A DNA stretch of 8,543 bases from Thermoplasmata archaeon. Lineage in GTDB: Archaea; Thermoplasmatota; Thermoplasmata; Thermoplasmatales; Thermoplasmataceae. The number at the start of each line of letters is the position of its first letter. Positions within the stretch are counted from its first letter, which is position 1. Positions 6,673 through 8,543 of the stretch are shown here, in pieces. Both the position numbers and the translations under genes were made by a program. The notes beneath the pieces are model-generated. The model did not search any database. It was not told where the DNA came from and worked only from the letters and a program-made list of their open reading frames with translations. The stretch is taken from NCBI GenBank assembly GCA_021819605.1, contig JAKAQT010000068.1, forward strand, positions 1 to 8,543. The letters are read 5' to 3'.

Positions 6673-7696
6673 GCCTTTCCCCCCTGGTCTCATAGAAACT
6701 TATGCCTATTTCTCTCTCAAATGTTTTCATGTAGATATCCTCCACTTCCTCCTTCCTGAACTTAACCAGCCTGTCTATGTCCGCAAGCCAGAGGTTGTGG
6801 ACCTTGGAACCGCCATATGCCCAGAATGCCATGGATATTATTGACCTTGCAAGGCTTCCGGAGGAATCCATTTCATCGCCCGGAAGCACAAAGTCCATCT
6901 TGAGCGGCAGGTCTCTCGCGTCCGGCAGGATATGTGTTGTATGGTAAATGTACTCCCTTGCAGCATCCCCGTCACCCAGGGTTGATGCCTGCTGTATGGG
7001 CCGGGTATATCCGGGCCCGGTTGCCAGGGACTTTATGAGATAGTGATCATTCAGCCCTGAATCGAGCTCCGTCCTGATCTGATCCTTCATGCCAGTGCCT
7101 TTACTGATCTCTCCCAGCAGGAATTTCTTGAAGACTCTTGATTCAGAACTCTTGGCTATGAAGACCAGCGGAATCCCCAGTGAATTTGCCCTGTCGATCA
7201 TTGCAGCAAGGGCCTTCACGTAATCATTGTGGAATTCGGTGTATCCCTCTGCTACAAGGCGGCGCCTTTCGCGGTTAATCCTTCCGCTAATGGATCCATC
7301 AATCAGAACCATGCCGGGTGTTTCCTTTTCAAGCATCCTTAGCACGCTCATGTGTTCGGAATGTTCCATGAGCATGGTTATGAAACGCTGCAGATCATCC
7401 CTGCCAACGTTCATGACCCTGGGCACAAAACTGCTGTAAATGTTTTTCCCGGCAGATGTGTATGACCTGACAAGAATAATCTTCTTCCCGTTGTAGAGCT
7501 CCCTGACGAATTCGCTGCTGTCGGTGGCCGATATATTCCTGTTGAAGCCATCGGATGGAGGCGAAAGAAAGTTTCTGCGAAATGAATCCGAGTAAAGGTC
7601 CCTCCTGGGTGATGATTCCGGCATGATCAGGTCATCCCTGATCCTTTCCCGGTTTTCCCTGAGAAATGATACAAAGTCTCCGTATGTTTCGTTCAT
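6653..7696 (-). CDS. nurA: NurA 5'-3' nuclease, HerA partner
   Basis: NurA is a dimeric RNase H-like nuclease that acts with HerA to degrade the 5' strand at breaks. The 347-residue protein fits the family length. The first catalytic strand is probably NISATDSSEF, with D59 as metal ligand. The second is MVLIDGSISGR (129-139), with D133. VFIAKSSESR (178-187) matches the later conserved Lys strand, and LNDHYLIKS (215-223) and MDFVLPG (267-273) fit the C-terminal core. The usual first motif is closer to G-x-D-G-S, so ATDSS is a mild variant. Identification rests partly on position next to herA, mre11 and rad50. The ATG at 7696 lies about 28 bases from a TATA-like box, fitting a leaderless first gene of the operon. 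Its 3' end overlaps the herA start. Confidence 0.88.
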   Translation of the reverse strand: MNETYGDFVSFLRENRERIRDDLIMPESSPRRDLYSDSFRRNFLSPPSDGFNRNISATDSSEFVRELYNGKKIILVRSYTSAGKNIYSSFVPRVMNVGRDDLQRFITMLMEHSEHMSVLRMLEKETPGMVLIDGSISGRINRERRRLVAEGYTEFHNDYVKALAAMIDRANSLGIPLVFIAKSSESRVFKKFLLGEISKGTGMKDQIRTELDSGLNDHYLIKSLATGPGYTRPIQQASTLGDGDAAREYIYHTTHILPDARDLPLKMDFVLPGDEMDSSGSLARSIISMAFWAYGGSKVHNLWLADIDRLVKFRKEEVEDIYMKTFEREIGISFYETRGERRARIRI

Positions 7697-7720
7697 CTGC
7701 CAATGAAGATATTCAGGGAA

Positions 7721-7728
7721 GTATTAAA
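7721..7728 (-). promoter_or_regulatory. TATA-like box for the nurA-herA-mre11-rad50 operon
   Basis: The minus strand reads TTTAATAC, centred about 28 bases before the nurA ATG. No Shine-Dalgarno site precedes that ATG, so a leaderless transcript is the simplest reading. It lies in the 48-base gap after the M50 gene and would drive all four repair genes. Confidence 0.45.
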
Positions 7729-7736
7729 TGATTCAG

Positions 7737-7755
7737 GCATCCGTTCAGCGGATGC
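7737..7755. terminator. 7-bp GC-rich hairpin at the end of the M50 gene
   Basis: GCATCCG (7737-7743) and CGGATGC (7749-7755) form a perfect stem around the loop TTCAG, spanning the M50 stop codon at 7745-7747. No T-run follows on the minus strand, so it is not a classical intrinsic terminator. It may still end the M50 transcript, stabilise its 3' end or separate it from the repair operon promoter immediately downstream. Confidence 0.35.
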
Positions 7756-8543
7756 TTATGGGAACCGGCGTGAAAGTGAGGACGAACATTATGAGTGCAA
7801 ACACGCCCAGCGCTATGTCCAGGGGCCTGATCTTTGCATAGTCGTCCAGCGCAGGAGGATGAGTCAGGCCCAGAAGCACAACAAATATGGCAAGAAGCCA
7901 CCATCCGTCGTACCGGAATCCCAGTATGAAAAGGAAAGCCACAAAGACATAGTCAACAATTGATGCCTTCCTGCCCAGGAGCCCCCTGACAACATGCCCG
8001 CCATCGAGCTGTCCCACAGGAATGAGGTTCATGGCGGTGGCAAACATCCCAACCCATACGGCAAGCACCATGGGGAAGACGGGAACATCATGAGGCGTTG
8101 CAATATGGAGAACATGGTAGATTAAGGGGAAATTTATGAAGAAACCTATCCTGTAATCGTGCAACGGAGGAAATGAGTGCGATAGAAACGAAGCCACGAA
8201 GACAAGGGGAAGTGCAGTCAGGAAACCAAAAATCGGCCCAGCCACTCCTATTTCTGTCATGGCCCTTTTGTTTGGAATGGGGTCTCTCAATGAAATGAAT
8301 GCCCCGAATGTGCCGAGAGTCACAGGAAATGGTATGAAGAATGGAAGGGATGCCCTCACCTTGTGGTAACGTGCCACAATATAATGGCCCGTTTCATGTA
8401 TCCCGAGGATTAGCATAAGGGGCAGTGAGAAGAATACAAATCCGTAAAGAACCCTGAGACCAAGGTCCCTTGGGTCTGAAATGAAGTTTATTGCGTATAT
8501 TGAACCAACGTAGATGGTGGATGCCAGGGTGAGTACAAGCATT
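7745..8543 (-). CDS. M50 family site-2-protease-like membrane metalloprotease (partial, N-terminus beyond window)
   Basis: This is an intramembrane zinc metalloprotease of the M50/S2P group, most like the archaeal and EGY1-type proteins. Such proteins cleave membrane-embedded substrates, here unknown. In the visible 265 residues, counted from the Met at 8542, the zinc motif is HETGH (49-53), within a hydrophobic segment. The third ligand lies in NLIPVGQLDGGH (172-183, D180). GTFGAFISLRDPIPNKRA (77-94) and HPPALDDY (228-235) are strong EGY1-type signatures. Several membrane segments flank these, with the last near 242-260. The Met at 8542 is probably internal, since relatives carry a soluble N-terminal part of about 100 or more residues, which would lie outside the window. 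The gene ends in a hairpin 48 bases before nurA. A functional link to DNA repair is not evident. Confidence 0.9.
   Translation of the reverse strand, partial: MLVLTLASTIYVGSIYAINFISDPRDLGLRVLYGFVFFSLPLMLILGIHETGHYIVARYHKVRASLPFFIPFPVTLGTFGAFISLRDPIPNKRAMTEIGVAGPIFGFLTALPLVFVASFLSHSFPPLHDYRIGFFINFPLIYHVLHIATPHDVPVFPMVLAVWVGMFATAMNLIPVGQLDGGHVVRGLLGRKASIVDYVFVAFLFILGFRYDGWWLLAIFVVLLGLTHPPALDDYAKIRPLDIALGVFALIMFVLTFTPVPISIR

Noticed and set aside
1..8543. Search for tRNA, rRNA, CRISPR arrays, insertion sequences or long direct repeats
   Set aside because: Nothing convincing was seen by eye. The window is almost fully coding, and all gaps are shorter than about 120 bases.

Overview
The window looks archaeal, most likely from the class Thermoplasmata (Thermoplasma-like Euryarchaeota). 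It carries the archaeal NurA-HerA-Mre11-Rad50 set for DNA end resection and an EGY1/S2P-like M50 membrane protease. Arginine AGG and isoleucine ATA codons are common, promoters have TATA boxes, and base composition is roughly half GC by eye. The lineage call rests on protein flavour and gene order, not on a marker gene, so it is moderate in confidence.

All six genes lie on the minus strand, so transcription runs from high to low coordinates. From the right edge they are: an M50 site-2-protease-like gene (7745-8543, N-terminus outside the window); nurA, herA, mre11 and rad50 (7696 down to 1312); a family 2 glycosyltransferase (1193-528); and a DUF998-like multi-pass membrane protein (474-1, C-terminus outside the window). 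No RNA genes, CRISPR arrays, insertion sequences or other mobile DNA were seen. The largest non-coding gap is about 118 bases (1194-1311).

The core is a tightly packed four-gene repair operon. nurA and herA overlap, one base separates herA from mre11, and the mre11 stop overlaps the rad50 start as GTGA. In characterised archaea, Mre11-Rad50 recognises and trims broken DNA ends, then the HerA hexameric translocase with the NurA nuclease resects the 5' strand to give a 3' overhang for RadA recombinase. Here nurA comes first, whereas in the commonly studied Sulfolobus and Pyrococcus clusters I recall it at the far end from herA. A TATA-like box about 28 bases upstream of the nurA ATG suggests a leaderless operon transcript.

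The flanking genes appear to be separate units. A 7-bp hairpin sits at the end of the M50 gene. The glycosyltransferase has its own TATA box inside a 7-bp dyad, plus a Shine-Dalgarno-like site before a TTG start. The DUF998 gene has a TATA box positioned for a leaderless GTG start. I found no convincing novel system. The most interesting points are an Asp in place of the usual metal-binding Asn in Mre11 (GDHD instead of GNHD), the nurA-first order, and the dyad over the glycosyltransferase promoter.
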